From: a bacterium
Lineage (GTDB): Bacteria > Desulfobacterota > DSWW01
Direction: 5' to 3'
Assembly: GCA_028277985.1 (NCBI GenBank)
Contig: JANQFG010000279.1
Span: 1 to 48,828 of the forward strand
DNA: 48,828 nucleotides
Both the position numbers and the translations under genes were made by a program. Each line of letters opens with the position of its first letter. The first letter of the stretch is position 1. This document shows, piece by piece, positions 1 through 8,432 of this stretch. Below the pieces are notes generated by a model. It had not been told where the DNA came from. It was given only the letters and a program-made list of their open reading frames with translations, and made no database searches.

Positions 1-610
1 CCCCGTTGTGATGGACGATGCAATTCGTGATGCGGACATCCTGGAATCCGCTGCCGCTCGGATGCCCGGCGGTGATCTGTATTCCAGCGCCACGATAGGC
101 ACTGACATCAACGTTCTCGATCCGGATATGCTCCAGGCGGACTCCGTCGTCCCGGTCCACGTGAAAGGTGATGCCGTCAGAACCTTCGGGATCGTCCCGG
201 CCCGAGCCGACGAAGACAAGGTCCTTCACCTCGATTCCGGCCGTATTGGAGGCGTGAAGCCCTGCCATTTCTCCGGAGAGAAGGGTCGCCCGTCCGTTCG
301 CGTACGAGCCGATCGTGATCGGGTTCTCCGGAGTGCCTTGGTCGGAAGAATCAAGGGAAAGGGATCCGGAAAAAGACCGGCCCCCTTCAAAGAGGATGCT
401 GTCGCCGGGTTCGAAGGCGAGGGCGTTGACCCTATCGATGGTTTCCCACGCCTCCTCAGGAGAGAGACCCGAATGGTCGTCCTTTCCAGAAGGGCTCACG
501 TAGTAGGTGGTCCCGATGGAGGGGCCCACATTCGGAAGGTCCGTCTCCGCGGACGTGCACTGGCACGCCAGGATCAAGATCAGGAGGAAATGGAGTCGTT
601 TGCGTAGCAT
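1..610 (-). CDS. Secreted right-handed beta-helix lipoprotein (C-terminus outside window)
   Basis: Reading the minus strand from the ATG at 610 gives an open frame that runs off the left edge without a stop, at least 203 codons. It starts with a short basic, hydrophobic signal (MLRKRLHFLLILILAC) with a lipobox-like ILAC, so it is probably a lipoprotein. Soon after comes TYYVSPSGKDDHSGLSPEEAWETI, the usual opening of pectate-lyase-like/right-handed parallel beta-helix surface proteins (YYVSPSGxDxxxG...PW.TI). Further on are hydrophobic/Asn rungs such as GIEVKDLVFVGS, HIRIENVDVSAY and DVRITNCIVHHNG, typical of beta-helix coils. The substrate is probably a polysaccharide but cannot be told. It is transcribed divergently from the hydrolase at 784. 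The missing C-terminus prevents identifying a catalytic family. Confidence 0.8.
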   Translation of the reverse strand, partial: MLRKRLHFLLILILACQCTSAETDLPNVGPSIGTTYYVSPSGKDDHSGLSPEEAWETIDRVNALAFEPGDSILFEGGRSFSGSLSLDSSDQGTPENPITIGSYANGRATLLSGEMAGLHASNTAGIEVKDLVFVGSGRDDPEGSDGITFHVDRDDGVRLEHIRIENVDVSAYRGAGIQITAGHPSGSGFQDVRITNCIVHHNG

Positions 611-783
611 GGGCCCTGAGAACCGGCAAGGGATGATAGAGGGGAAGCAAGAAATCCCAGTGTAACAGATTGCCCACGGAATTCATAAGAGAGGCGGCGG
701 GTGTCCCGGGGGAGTTTCTTCTTGCGCCGAATCGCAGGATTGTATTAGATTCTATGGAAAGGTTGTATACAGAGGAGGGGGAG

Positions 784-2565
784 ATGAAGCACTCGACGAT
801 CCGATGGCTCGTGACCGCGGCTTGCCTGTCTGTGTTGTTGTTCGGATGTTACAGCCCTGGAGGGCCCGTACCCGAGGACCCACTTCCTCCTGCCGACAGG
901 GATCCGATCCCTCAGAAGGTGATCGTGGAGGAGGTCGTACTCGAATCGCCGGCACCCCTGGAGAACGGCGTGCCCCCTGAGCCGTGCAACTGGATCCGCT
1001 TCGTGCGGTACCGGCCCGAGACCCTGGACGGGCAACCCAAGGAGGTGAATGCGGTCCTGATTCTTCTCCCCGGCTACATGGGCGGGGCGAATGAATTCGA
1101 GTACATGGGCAGGCAGCTGGTCTCCATGGCGGAGGCCGGAGGCGCGGGAAGCATCGAGGTCTGGACCATGGACCGGCGGCCCAACTGCCTGGAGGATCTG
1201 AGGGGCGCGAACGCGGCCGAGGATGCGGGGCCCCTTCCGGACCCGGCTCTGGCCGTGGACTATTACTATCATGGCGCCAGCATCGGGGGGCAAACCTTTG
1301 GGGGTTTTCTGCAGGAATGGCAGGTGCCCTATCTCTCCGAGTTCGGCCTGCGGCTGATCATGGAAGATGTTTACGAGGTCATAACCGCGATGGTCCCGAA
1401 CCCCGCGGACCGAAGCGCTGCCGTGTTCGTTGGCGGCCATTCACTGGGGACTCCTCTGACCGGGCTCTTTGCGGGGTGGGACTTTGACGGCGATTCCGGA
1501 ACGCTCGACGACGCGGGCTTTCGGAACTGTGCCGGCCTGGTCCTCCTGGACGGGCCGGTCTTCTATTCGGATCTGGAGAGATTCAACAACATCACCGAGG
1601 CGGAGTACTTCCAGCGGGTTGCGGATATCCGAAGCGGGGTCGCGCCCCGCCTCGACATGTTCACCGGGGTGACCCCGGAGGCGATGAATCTCCTGGAGAT
1701 TCTGGGTCTCTACGCTGCGGCGGCCCCGGATGCAGAGTCCACGGTTCTCAAGAATGTTGCGTATTCAGAGGACGTAGAGTTCCTGATCAGCCTTCTTCAC
1801 TCGAAGGACGTGGGCAACTTCCTTACCGGGGTGCCCACGGCCGGTGATTTCCGCTATACGAACGAAGCGGCCCTGGGCGTGTTCATGGACGACAACTTTC
1901 AACCCGTCATGATGCTTCAGGCAAGCCTCGGATTCCTGCATGGAGGGGCTGTTGTGGAGAAGGACTTCCCCGGTTCCCTTGCCGGACTCCTGGGTCTGGG
2001 CGGGATCGATATGGACTTCCTTTTCATTCCCTGGGATGCCGGCCCTCCCTACGAGCTGGGCACCGGGCCCCTCTACTCCTGGGTCAACTTCGACCAAGTG
2101 GGCGACGCGGGCGACCCGAACTACATGGCCACGGACGCGTCCACCCTCTACACGACCATGACGGAAGAGGTGACCGACATTCAAGATTTTGCCCGTATCC
2201 TCTACCGGGGACCTTCCAACTTCACGGAGTGGTATTTCCCCTCCCGGCTCAGGCTCGACATGGGGGCGGCCGGCTCGCCCTTCAACGTGCTGGCCGGACT
2301 CTTCTGGTTCCACAATGCGGAGGTGGACGTGCCGGTGATCGCCTTCGGTGCGCCTCATGGGGACGTGCCCGATCCTTCAGGGTGGGATGAGTACCGCGGG
2401 AGCATCGCCTCGACCGACTTCACGGGCATCATGTGCCCGGGCTACAATCACCTGGACATCAACTGTGCGGCCGTGGACCGTCCCAGCCACCGGGAGAACC
2501 TGGTGTTCGGCCCGCTTCTGGATTTCATGCTCAGCCGCAGCGGCGGCACCATACTAGTCGATTAG
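784..2565 (+). CDS. Large alpha/beta-hydrolase-fold lipoprotein
   Basis: The 593-residue exported protein starts at the ATG at 784, behind GAGGAGGGGGAG; an in-frame start 114 bases upstream lacks a signal peptide. The N-terminus has a signal peptide ending in a lipobox (LLFGC, Cys about residue 21) followed by a Pro-rich linker. The hydrolase core shows a strand with an oxyanion-like turn (LLPGYMGGANEF) and a nucleophile elbow GGHSLGT with Ser220. A late Asp/His pair is plausible near the C-terminus (CPGYNHLDINCAAVD). The long insertion between elbow and C-terminus makes it larger than typical esterases. It is probably an envelope-attached esterase or lipase; the substrate is unknown. No neighbour is cotranscribed: the next gene is convergent, with a 29-bp-arm palindrome between. 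Confidence 0.75.
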   Translation: MKHSTIRWLVTAACLSVLLFGCYSPGGPVPEDPLPPADRDPIPQKVIVEEVVLESPAPLENGVPPEPCNWIRFVRYRPETLDGQPKEVNAVLILLPGYMGGANEFEYMGRQLVSMAEAGGAGSIEVWTMDRRPNCLEDLRGANAAEDAGPLPDPALAVDYYYHGASIGGQTFGGFLQEWQVPYLSEFGLRLIMEDVYEVITAMVPNPADRSAAVFVGGHSLGTPLTGLFAGWDFDGDSGTLDDAGFRNCAGLVLLDGPVFYSDLERFNNITEAEYFQRVADIRSGVAPRLDMFTGVTPEAMNLLEILGLYAAAAPDAESTVLKNVAYSEDVEFLISLLHSKDVGNFLTGVPTAGDFRYTNEAALGVFMDDNFQPVMMLQASLGFLHGGAVVEKDFPGSLAGLLGLGGIDMDFLFIPWDAGPPYELGTGPLYSWVNFDQVGDAGDPNYMATDASTLYTTMTEEVTDIQDFARILYRGPSNFTEWYFPSRLRLDMGAAGSPFNVLAGLFWFHNAEVDVPVIAFGAPHGDVPDPSGWDEYRGSIASTDFTGIMCPGYNHLDINCAAVDRPSHRENLVFGPLLDFMLSRSGGTILVD

Positions 2566-2572
2566 GAAGGAA

Positions 2573-2652
2573 AGGGGTCAGGCCGTAACTATCAACCATA
2601 ACCGACCTACCTGCTCGACTCGATTATGGTTGATAGTTACGGCCTGACCCCT
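2573..2652. repeat. REP-like palindrome, 29-bp perfect arms
   Basis: Arms 2573-2601 and 2624-2652 are perfectly complementary, with a 22-nt loop. The outer end reads AGGGGTCAGGCCGTAACTAT. It sits between convergent genes and has no T-run, so it is not a simple terminator. Ends of the GGGGTCAGG type are typical of REP-like/RAYT-associated palindromes; that link is from general knowledge, and no RAYT gene is in the window. Confidence 0.85.
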
Positions 2653-2665
2653 AAAGAGGGTGCGG

Positions 2666-3181
2666 TTATGTTTCGATGCCCGCCCGGGCCTGGACGCCGT
2701 CGTTGTAGTAGTGCTTGATCTCCCGCATCTCGGTGACCAGGTCTGCCATTGCGATGACCCTGGGGTCGGCATTTCTGCCCGTGATGACGAGCTCCATCGA
2801 CTCGGGCTTTGATCGGATCAGATCGATCAGCTCCTCCGGAGCGAACAGGTTGTAGCGGGTGGCGATGTTCGCCTCATCCAGGATGAGCATCTGGTAATCC
2901 CCGGAAGCGAGCACGGCCTTCACCTCCTCGAGGCCCTTGCGGGCGGCCTGGGTGTCTTCCGGCTCGGGCTCCTTGTCGATGAAACAGTCTCTTCCGTATT
3001 GCTTCAGGGTGATGGTGTCGGCGTAACGATCCAGAGAATCGAGCTCGCTGTAGTGCATCCCCTTCACGAACTGGGCGATGTACACTCGCATGCCGGCGCC
3101 TGCCGCCCGGATCGCAAGCCCGAGCGCGGCGGTCGTCTTTCCCTTGCCGTTGCCCGTGTAGACGTGAACGTATCCCTTCAT
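2666..3181 (-). CDS. cobO: Cob(I)alamin adenosyltransferase (CobO/BtuR type)
   Basis: The 171-residue enzyme transfers the adenosyl group of ATP to cob(I)alamin or cobinamide, giving adenosylcobalamin, in the cytoplasm. The sequence opens with the family P-loop (GNGKGKTT, residues about 10-17). It later has a strand MLILDEANIATRYNLF, the Walker-B-like DEA(N/L) motif of CobA/BtuR, then LVITGRNADPRVIAMADLVTEM near the C-terminus. Length matches the family. The ATG at 3181 overlaps the stop of the upstream Rrf2 regulator (ATGA), and the GGAAGAAGAAAC leader lies inside that gene, so the two are translationally coupled. No cobalamin riboswitch was seen upstream, and the gene is internal to a run. 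Confidence 0.95.
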   Translation of the reverse strand: MKGYVHVYTGNGKGKTTAALGLAIRAAGAGMRVYIAQFVKGMHYSELDSLDRYADTITLKQYGRDCFIDKEPEPEDTQAARKGLEEVKAVLASGDYQMLILDEANIATRYNLFAPEELIDLIRSKPESMELVITGRNADPRVIAMADLVTEMREIKHYYNDGVQARAGIET

Positions 3182-3624
3182 GTTTCTTCTTCCCTCTCGG
3201 GCAATCGAGGTTCCTGCTCGTTGGAATGTCTCGCCAGGTCGGCAAACGTCCACATGGCAAGGATTCGCTCGGTGCCGTCTTTGATCTGTTTCCAGACCGG
3301 ATGGACCGGGCAGAGCTTGTCCCGCTCGCACGAGCCCGGTTCGATCAGGCATTCGTTGAAATTCAAAGGACCCTGAAGGGCCTCGATCACCTCCAGCATG
3401 GAGATCGTGTCGGGCGGCCTCCCCAGCCGGAACCCGCCTCCCACCCCGCGCACTGCGGACAGGATTCCCCGTTTGAGCAGCGGGCCCGTAATCTTGGGCA
3501 GAAAAGAGGGCGCGATCTCCTGGGTGCGGCAGATTTCCTCACCGGGGACCCATGTGTCGCGGTCGGCGAGCGCAAGGTACAGAACGGTGCGGATTCCCCC
3601 TTCGGTCTGGGAGAGGATCTGCAT
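3178..3624 (-). CDS. Rrf2-family transcriptional regulator with three-Cys cluster motif
   Basis: The 148-residue protein has an N-terminal winged helix (MQILSQTEGGIRTVLYLAL, then EICRTQEIAPSFLPKITGPLLKRGILSAVRGVGGGFRLGRPPDTISMLEVIEAL), the classic Rrf2 layout with the conserved GxxGGxxL wing. After the dimerization helix come three cysteines spaced C-x6-C-x5-C (ECLIEPGSCERDKLCPVH), where IscR and NsrR bind an Fe-S cluster. It is therefore probably an iron-sulfur, redox or NO sensing regulator. An upstream-extended frame is possible, but residues before this Met do not match the family. It lies 43 bases after the glycosyltransferase and overlaps cobO by 4 bases. Its target is unknown and may be its own operon. 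Confidence 0.9.
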   Translation of the reverse strand: MQILSQTEGGIRTVLYLALADRDTWVPGEEICRTQEIAPSFLPKITGPLLKRGILSAVRGVGGGFRLGRPPDTISMLEVIEALQGPLNFNECLIEPGSCERDKLCPVHPVWKQIKDGTERILAMWTFADLARHSNEQEPRLPEREEET

Positions 3625-3667
3625 GCTCCGCTTGTCGGGTCTACGCCGCCTTTTTCTTGCGACGGAT

Positions 3668-5050
3668 TCAGTCTGAACCAACCTTGGGCCCCCATTTCTG
3701 CTTTTCTGATTCGATGACATCGATGATGCGAAGGATGATGTCCGGGCACTTCTCCTGCACCCGTTCCCAGGAGGGCGTCTCCGCATGCATGGACGGCATC
3801 TTGCGGATACGTTCGGCCACCTCCAGGATCTTCTGCTGAAGTCCCTGCTCGTTGAACGCCTTGAATTCCGGATGGCTGGAGGTGAAACGCAGAAATTTGT
3901 CCGCCATGTTGCGAGGCTCGAGGAAATATTCCGCCGAATTCACGATGCCTTCCTTGAGCGGGCCCGTGACCATCTCCTCCTCTGCATCCCGATCGTAAGG
4001 GATGTTGTTGAACCGTGCCGTGTCCGAGTACTTCTTGATCAGGTCCTTTGCGACGCTCTCGTAGGTGATGGCCAGATCCCGGAAGAAGTGGTCGGAAACG
4101 GCCAGGCCTTCTTCGATGATCAACGCGTTCAACAGGGTATAGATGATATCCATCGACATCTTCTGCAGGCCCCCTGTTGATTTGCCGGACACCTTCTGAT
4201 GTTTGTGTTCGAAGGCGGTGTGGCTGAAGTCGACCTGGGCCACCTGGTTCTGGTTCGCTTTCCGGTAGACCTCGATCAGGGTGAAGATCTCGATACCCCA
4301 GTTCAGGGCGACCCGCATTCGCTGCATCAGCTCCCGGCTGATGACGATTTCCCCGGACAGCTGGTAGTTGAACAGGGACAGGAAGTCGATCAGACGGAGC
4401 ATCTTCTCTTCGTTCGAATCCGTGAATCGCCTCTTCAGGGAGAGCAGCAAGGGGTCCACGAGCAGCCTCTTGACCCGGCCATACATGCCCACGTTGGTCC
4501 ACCGGGCATAAAAGGCCTTTGCAAACTGATAGTTCAGGACCTGCACCGGGAAGAAGATCCGGTCGAGCTGGTCCCTGTGGAAGTTTCGGATGTCAGCGTC
4601 CAGGAGACCCACAGCGGTTGCTTCCAGGGCGAGGGCCACCCCGAAGCTCATGAACACGTTCCGGCCTTTACCCCGGGTGCTCAGGTCGAAGCCGTTCTGC
4701 TGGAGCAGATCGTACAGGCCGCCGAACCCGGGCCCGTCGTTCCACTGGAGAAAGTAGTTCGTCACTCCGTTCTCGAGCAGGATCTCCCGGGCAAGAGTGA
4801 CGTCTTCCTCGGTGGCCTGATCCAGACCGATGATGATTCGCTGCAGGTAGGATGCCCCCTTCAACTCCCGGACGATGTTCTCGAAAATCGGGCGGGTCTC
4901 GGGAAGATTGAATTCCGTGGCCAGGGACGGAATGACGAGCATCGGCTTTTTCCAGCGTGAAGCGTGGATCAATACCTCCAGGAGTTCCGATTGATCGGTC
5001 AGCAGGGGCAGGGTCGTGATCTTCGGGTGCTTTTGCGAATAGTCAGGCAT
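3668..5050 (-). CDS. Glycosyltransferase, GT81/GpgS-like (glucosyl-3-phosphoglycerate synthase type)
   Basis: The 460-residue soluble protein has a GT-A fold look: an early strand MLVIPSLATEF, then IIIGLDQA, then a donor-binding region GKGRNVFMSFGVALALEATAVGLLDADIRNF with the metal-binding LDAD (DxD-like) motif. This arrangement and length recall the family making glucosyl- or mannosyl-glycerate compatible solutes. The C-terminal third is helical (LLNALIIEEGLAVSDHFFRDLAITYESVAKDL). No membrane segments were seen. The start at 5050 is supported by TGGAGGG seven bases upstream. It is first gene of a run with the Rrf2 regulator and cobO, which have no obvious link to compatible-solute synthesis. 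The GT81 assignment is from memory of motifs; another GT-A family is possible. Confidence 0.75.
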   Translation of the reverse strand: MPDYSQKHPKITTLPLLTDQSELLEVLIHASRWKKPMLVIPSLATEFNLPETRPIFENIVRELKGASYLQRIIIGLDQATEEDVTLAREILLENGVTNYFLQWNDGPGFGGLYDLLQQNGFDLSTRGKGRNVFMSFGVALALEATAVGLLDADIRNFHRDQLDRIFFPVQVLNYQFAKAFYARWTNVGMYGRVKRLLVDPLLLSLKRRFTDSNEEKMLRLIDFLSLFNYQLSGEIVISRELMQRMRVALNWGIEIFTLIEVYRKANQNQVAQVDFSHTAFEHKHQKVSGKSTGGLQKMSMDIIYTLLNALIIEEGLAVSDHFFRDLAITYESVAKDLIKKYSDTARFNNIPYDRDAEEEMVTGPLKEGIVNSAEYFLEPRNMADKFLRFTSSHPEFKAFNEQGLQQKILEVAERIRKMPSMHAETPSWERVQEKCPDIILRIIDVIESEKQKWGPKVGSD

Positions 5051-5148
5051 TCGGGCCCTCCAGGCGGGGTTGCTCGTCCATTATGGTATGCCCCATGCAT
5101 CCGAGTCAACGAAAGAAGGATTCCTACGGGAGGAAGGAATCCTCCGGA

Positions 5149-5178
5149 TTGACAGCACGGTCGATACCCTTCTATACT
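5149..5178 (+). promoter_or_regulatory. Sigma70-type promoter for the MMPL transporter
   Basis: TTGACA at 5149-5154 and TATACT at 5173-5178 are separated by 18 bases. Transcription would begin near 5185. This rules out the in-frame ATG at 5083 as start of the transporter. Confidence 0.75.
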
Positions 5179-5241
5179 TCCTTGCCTCCCCATGTCTGCA
5201 GCCTGCACGAGTTCACGGTTCATCCCTACAGGGAAGGGTGT

Positions 5242-7563
5242 GTGTTGATCGTATCCATGACCCGATGGATGCTCCGGTATCCGAAACTGATCATCCTGGC
5301 CTTCTTTCTCGTCACGGCCTTCTTCGCTTTCGAGATCAAGAACCTGGCCATCGATCCCTCGGTGGATATCTTCGTACCCGCAGATCACCCGGAGGTGGTC
5401 TTCTTTGACGAGATGCGCGAGGTGTTCGGCCTGTTCAATTTCTTCATCGTGGGCGTGGTGGACGAGCGGGAAAGGGGGCTGTATCAGCCCGACACCCTGG
5501 AGCTCGTAAAGGAACTCAGCCAGGCCTTCGAGGGGATCCCGGGCGTCACGAAGGTCCTGAGCCTGTACGAGTTCCCTTACATCGAGGGCGATGAGGAAGG
5601 GATGACGGTCAGGCCTCTGTATTCGGAGGTTTCGAGCGACCCGGCCTGGCTCGACAGCCTGGAGGGAAAGATCCAGCAGTGGCCGATGCTTCTGGGGAAT
5701 CTGGTCTCGAGGGACGGCAAGGCCACGGCGCTGCTGGTTCGCTACGAGAGGGGCAGCCCGCCGGAGCTGCGCAGGAGCGTCTACCATAGCGCCATGGACG
5801 CGATCGATGCGGCCTCCAAGCCCCATCAAGAGGTTTTCGTGGCCGGGATGACGGCCATCGAAACCTGCATCTCCGATTCGATCATCCGTGACCTCCAACG
5901 GTTGCTTCCGGTGGTCTACTTCGTCGTGATCCTGTGCCTCTGGCTCTCCTTCCGAAGGCCCCTCGGTGTGGTTCTGCCTTTGCTCACGGTGATCATCTCC
6001 ACCATCTGGACCATGGGTGTCATGGCCCTCCTCGAGGTCCCGTTGAACACCCTTACCAGCAGCCTCCCCATCCTCCTGACGGCGGTCGGCACCGCATACA
6101 CGATTCATATTCTGTTCTACTTCCTGCACAGGGTTTCCCTCACGGACAACCGGGAGGAGGCGCTCGTTCAGGCTGTTTCACAGGTGGGCACCGCAGTCGC
6201 CATGGCCGGATTGACCACGGTGGGCGGGTTCGCCTCTCTCGGGGTGTCCGACGTGGTTCCCATCGGGCATCTCGGATACTTTGCCGCCTTCGGAACGTGG
6301 GTAGCCCTGATCACGAGCGTCACCCTGATCCCGGCCATCCTGATGCTCACCATGAAAAGGATTCGTCTGAGAACGGCCTCCTCGCGCAAACCGGCAGGCA
6401 GCAGACGTCTCGAGAGATTTCTTCGCTGGTATGTGCGGAACATGATTCGATACCGCCGCATCGCCTATGCGGTCTGCGCGCTGCTGACGATCGGCTTCCT
6501 GGTGGGCGGACTTCGCATCTACCCGGAGAGCGACTACATCACCCAGTTCAAGAAATCCTCCTACATCTACCAATCGGACCAGATGATCAACCGGTACTTC
6601 AACGGTTCTTCCGTGCTGGACATCATCGTGGATATGGACGAGCCGGACCGGATGAAGGACCCGGACGTGCTCAAGAGGATCGAGTCGCTGCAACGTTTCG
6701 TCGAAACCCTGCCCCATGTAGGAGGGTCGATCAGCATTGCAGACTATCTCAAACGGATGAACCAGGCCCTCCATGCGGACGAGACCGAGTACTTTCGGAT
6801 ACCGGATACGAGAGAGCTGGTCGCCCAGTGTCTTCTTCTCTACTCCATGTCGGGAGACGAGTCGGATCTGGAAGAGGCGATCAACGATGAATACAGCATG
6901 GCCTGCATCGCGGTCTCTCTCAGAACAGGAAGCACCCGCTATGCAGGATGGATGATCCAACAGATAGAGGAATTCAACCGGGAGCACACAAAGCTCCCCA
7001 TCGGTATGACGGCCGCAATGGTCATCGGGAAGGTAACCGACGAGCTGACCATTCGGGGCCAGATCGAGAGTATCTTCGCTTCGACGATCGTCGTGTTCAC
7101 CCTGGTGGCCCTGATCCTCCGTTCCTTTGTGGGCGGGATCTTCGCGATCCTGCCGCTCGTCGTCTGCATCATCATCAACTTCGGGATTCTCGGATGGTGG
7201 GGGATTCCCCTGCAGACCGGCACCGCGATCGTCGCCAGCATCGCGCTCGGAATCGGCATCGACTACGCGATTCACTACCTGAACATGTCCAGGATCAAGG
7301 CACGGGAAGAGGAGGGGATCGCGAGCGCCCAGGAAGCGACAAGTGCAACGGCGGGAAGGGCGATCGTCTACAATGCCAACGCCGTAGGACTGGGATTCCT
7401 CGTGATGGCCTTTTCGTCCTTCATCGGCGTAATACAGTTCGGGATGTTCATCACCCTGACCATGCTCACCGCCTCGATGGCCACCCTCACCCTGCTGCCG
7501 TGTCTCATCTATACCTTCCGGCCCAAGTTCGTGTTGGACCGGAAGAGGGGCCGGGGTCAGTGA
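5242..7563 (+). CDS. MMPL/RND-superfamily exporter
   Basis: Inner-membrane transporter of about 773 residues with the duplicated RND/MMPL plan. Each half is one transmembrane helix (LIILAFFLVTAFFAFEI; IAYAVCALLTIGFLVGGL), a large periplasmic loop, then five clustered helices. The first bundle has LPVVYFVVILCLWLSF, VVLPLLTVIISTIWTMGVMALL, TSSLPILLTAVGTAYTIHILFYFLH; the second has TIVVFTLVALILRSF and ALGIGIDYAIHYL. The GIDYAIHY and GTAYTIHI stretches are the conserved helix-4 motifs with the proton-relay Asp kept only in the second half. Such proteins move lipids, sterols or hopanoids, and the family is often called predicted RND exporter. The start is uncertain: GTG 5242, TTG 5245 and ATG 5257 all follow GGGAAGGG and the promoter at 5149. 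The neighbouring outer-membrane barrel is convergent. Confidence 0.85.
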   Translation: MLIVSMTRWMLRYPKLIILAFFLVTAFFAFEIKNLAIDPSVDIFVPADHPEVVFFDEMREVFGLFNFFIVGVVDERERGLYQPDTLELVKELSQAFEGIPGVTKVLSLYEFPYIEGDEEGMTVRPLYSEVSSDPAWLDSLEGKIQQWPMLLGNLVSRDGKATALLVRYERGSPPELRRSVYHSAMDAIDAASKPHQEVFVAGMTAIETCISDSIIRDLQRLLPVVYFVVILCLWLSFRRPLGVVLPLLTVIISTIWTMGVMALLEVPLNTLTSSLPILLTAVGTAYTIHILFYFLHRVSLTDNREEALVQAVSQVGTAVAMAGLTTVGGFASLGVSDVVPIGHLGYFAAFGTWVALITSVTLIPAILMLTMKRIRLRTASSRKPAGSRRLERFLRWYVRNMIRYRRIAYAVCALLTIGFLVGGLRIYPESDYITQFKKSSYIYQSDQMINRYFNGSSVLDIIVDMDEPDRMKDPDVLKRIESLQRFVETLPHVGGSISIADYLKRMNQALHADETEYFRIPDTRELVAQCLLLYSMSGDESDLEEAINDEYSMACIAVSLRTGSTRYAGWMIQQIEEFNREHTKLPIGMTAAMVIGKVTDELTIRGQIESIFASTIVVFTLVALILRSFVGGIFAILPLVVCIIINFGILGWWGIPLQTGTAIVASIALGIGIDYAIHYLNMSRIKAREEEGIASAQEATSATAGRAIVYNANAVGLGFLVMAFSSFIGVIQFGMFITLTMLTASMATLTLLPCLIYTFRPKFVLDRKRGRGQ

Positions 7564-7602
7564 CGGAGCCCGAGTGAATCGATTCCGAACAGTGATTGCA
7601 CT

Positions 7603-8265
7603 CTAGAATGGGTCTGCAGGGAAGTGGTACCGGAAGCCGACGAGAACAGCTACAGCGCTTCCGTCATAATCATCCGAGGCCGACTCGCTACCGCCTGACA
7701 GGAAATCGAGATCCGCACGATTGTATTTCCACGCCACCTCGAAGTTGATGGCGGCATTCTCGAAGAGAACGAACATATCCACGCCAAAGCCTGCCTTGAG
7801 GGCAAACGAATTGTCGATGTCGACACGGCAATCCGCTCCGCACTCCGCCAGATAGGCGTCCTCCACGCTGAAGGAATTCAGGTTGTACCCGCCCGCCAGC
7901 AGAAAATAGGGTGAGAACGGCTCGGTCCTGGCCAGATGGCCTTCGAAACGGATGAGCAGGGAGGCGGTGGAAGCGTCTCCCAGGGTGATGGCAGCCTGAT
8001 CCAGCTTGTGCTGCTCCCACTCCACCTCGAAGCCGAAGGAAAAATACTCGTTAACGTCGTACACGATCACTCCGCCGATGATCGGGCCGAGTTGCCCCTC
8101 CACGTTTGCACCACGAACCGCATCCTGAGTGAGAAACGACCCGCCTCCCCGCAGCCCGACGCTCCAGAGGTGGTTTCGCTCCTCTGCAGCCGCGCGGGGC
8201 ACGGCGCAGAAGAGGATCATGAGGCCTGCGAGCAAGAGCCAGGATGGGAATCCCTTGATTTTCAT
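7603..8265 (-). CDS. Outer-membrane beta-barrel protein
   Basis: 220 residues starting at the ATG at 8265, which follows a strong GGAGTT ribosome site. A cleavable signal peptide is clear (MKIKGFPSWLLLAGLMILFC...RAAA, cut before EERN). The mature part alternates polar and aromatic/hydrophobic residues in amphipathic strands, for example YFSFGFEVEWEQHKL, SLLIRFEGHLAR, YFLLAGGYNL, FALKAGFGVDMF and AINFEVAWKYN. It ends in VAVLVGFRYHFPADPF with a terminal Phe, the usual BAM signal. It resembles the small 8-strand OmpW/Opa-like porin family. Two Cys lie close together (AECGADCRVD) in a loop. Function is structural or small-solute transport; the specific role is unknown. It is transcribed alone and convergent with the MMPL gene. 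Confidence 0.8.
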   Translation of the reverse strand: MKIKGFPSWLLLAGLMILFCAVPRAAAEERNHLWSVGLRGGGSFLTQDAVRGANVEGQLGPIIGGVIVYDVNEYFSFGFEVEWEQHKLDQAAITLGDASTASLLIRFEGHLARTEPFSPYFLLAGGYNLNSFSVEDAYLAECGADCRVDIDNSFALKAGFGVDMFVLFENAAINFEVAWKYNRADLDFLSGGSESASDDYDGSAVAVLVGFRYHFPADPF

Positions 8266-8340
8266 TGATAACTCCTTCTTTTTCGGTCTTTCCTGGACAC
8301 ATACTTTATCGGAAAAGGGGCCGGAATCGTTTAACCCCCA

Positions 8341-8366
8341 CCGAAAAAAGGTGTCAGGAACCTCCT
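8341..8366. repeat. Possible remnant of a REP-like element
   Basis: The strip around AAAAAAGGTGTCAGGAACCT resembles the GGTTCCTGACACC end found in dispersed palindromes of this lineage, but no second arm is present. Weak evidence. Confidence 0.25.
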
Positions 8367-8432
8367 TGAATCCATTGGATCGTTCGAGCATCCTGTAAGG
8401 TAGAATATATTCCATAAAATGGAGCGGGCCCG

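Noticed and set aside
8..607. 199-codon plus-strand open frame at the left edge
   Set aside because: Opposite strand encodes the signal peptide and beta-helix protein from 610.
2573..2652. Rho-independent terminator for the hydrolase gene
   Set aside because: Arms are far longer than usual, loop is 22 nt and no T-run follows on either strand.
3182..3300. Cobalamin riboswitch for cobO
   Set aside because: The region upstream of cobO is coding for the Rrf2 regulator, and no B12-box was recognised.
5083..5241. ATG 5083 as start of the MMPL transporter
   Set aside because: It lies upstream of a good promoter (5149-5178), and the extra residues are not membrane-like.
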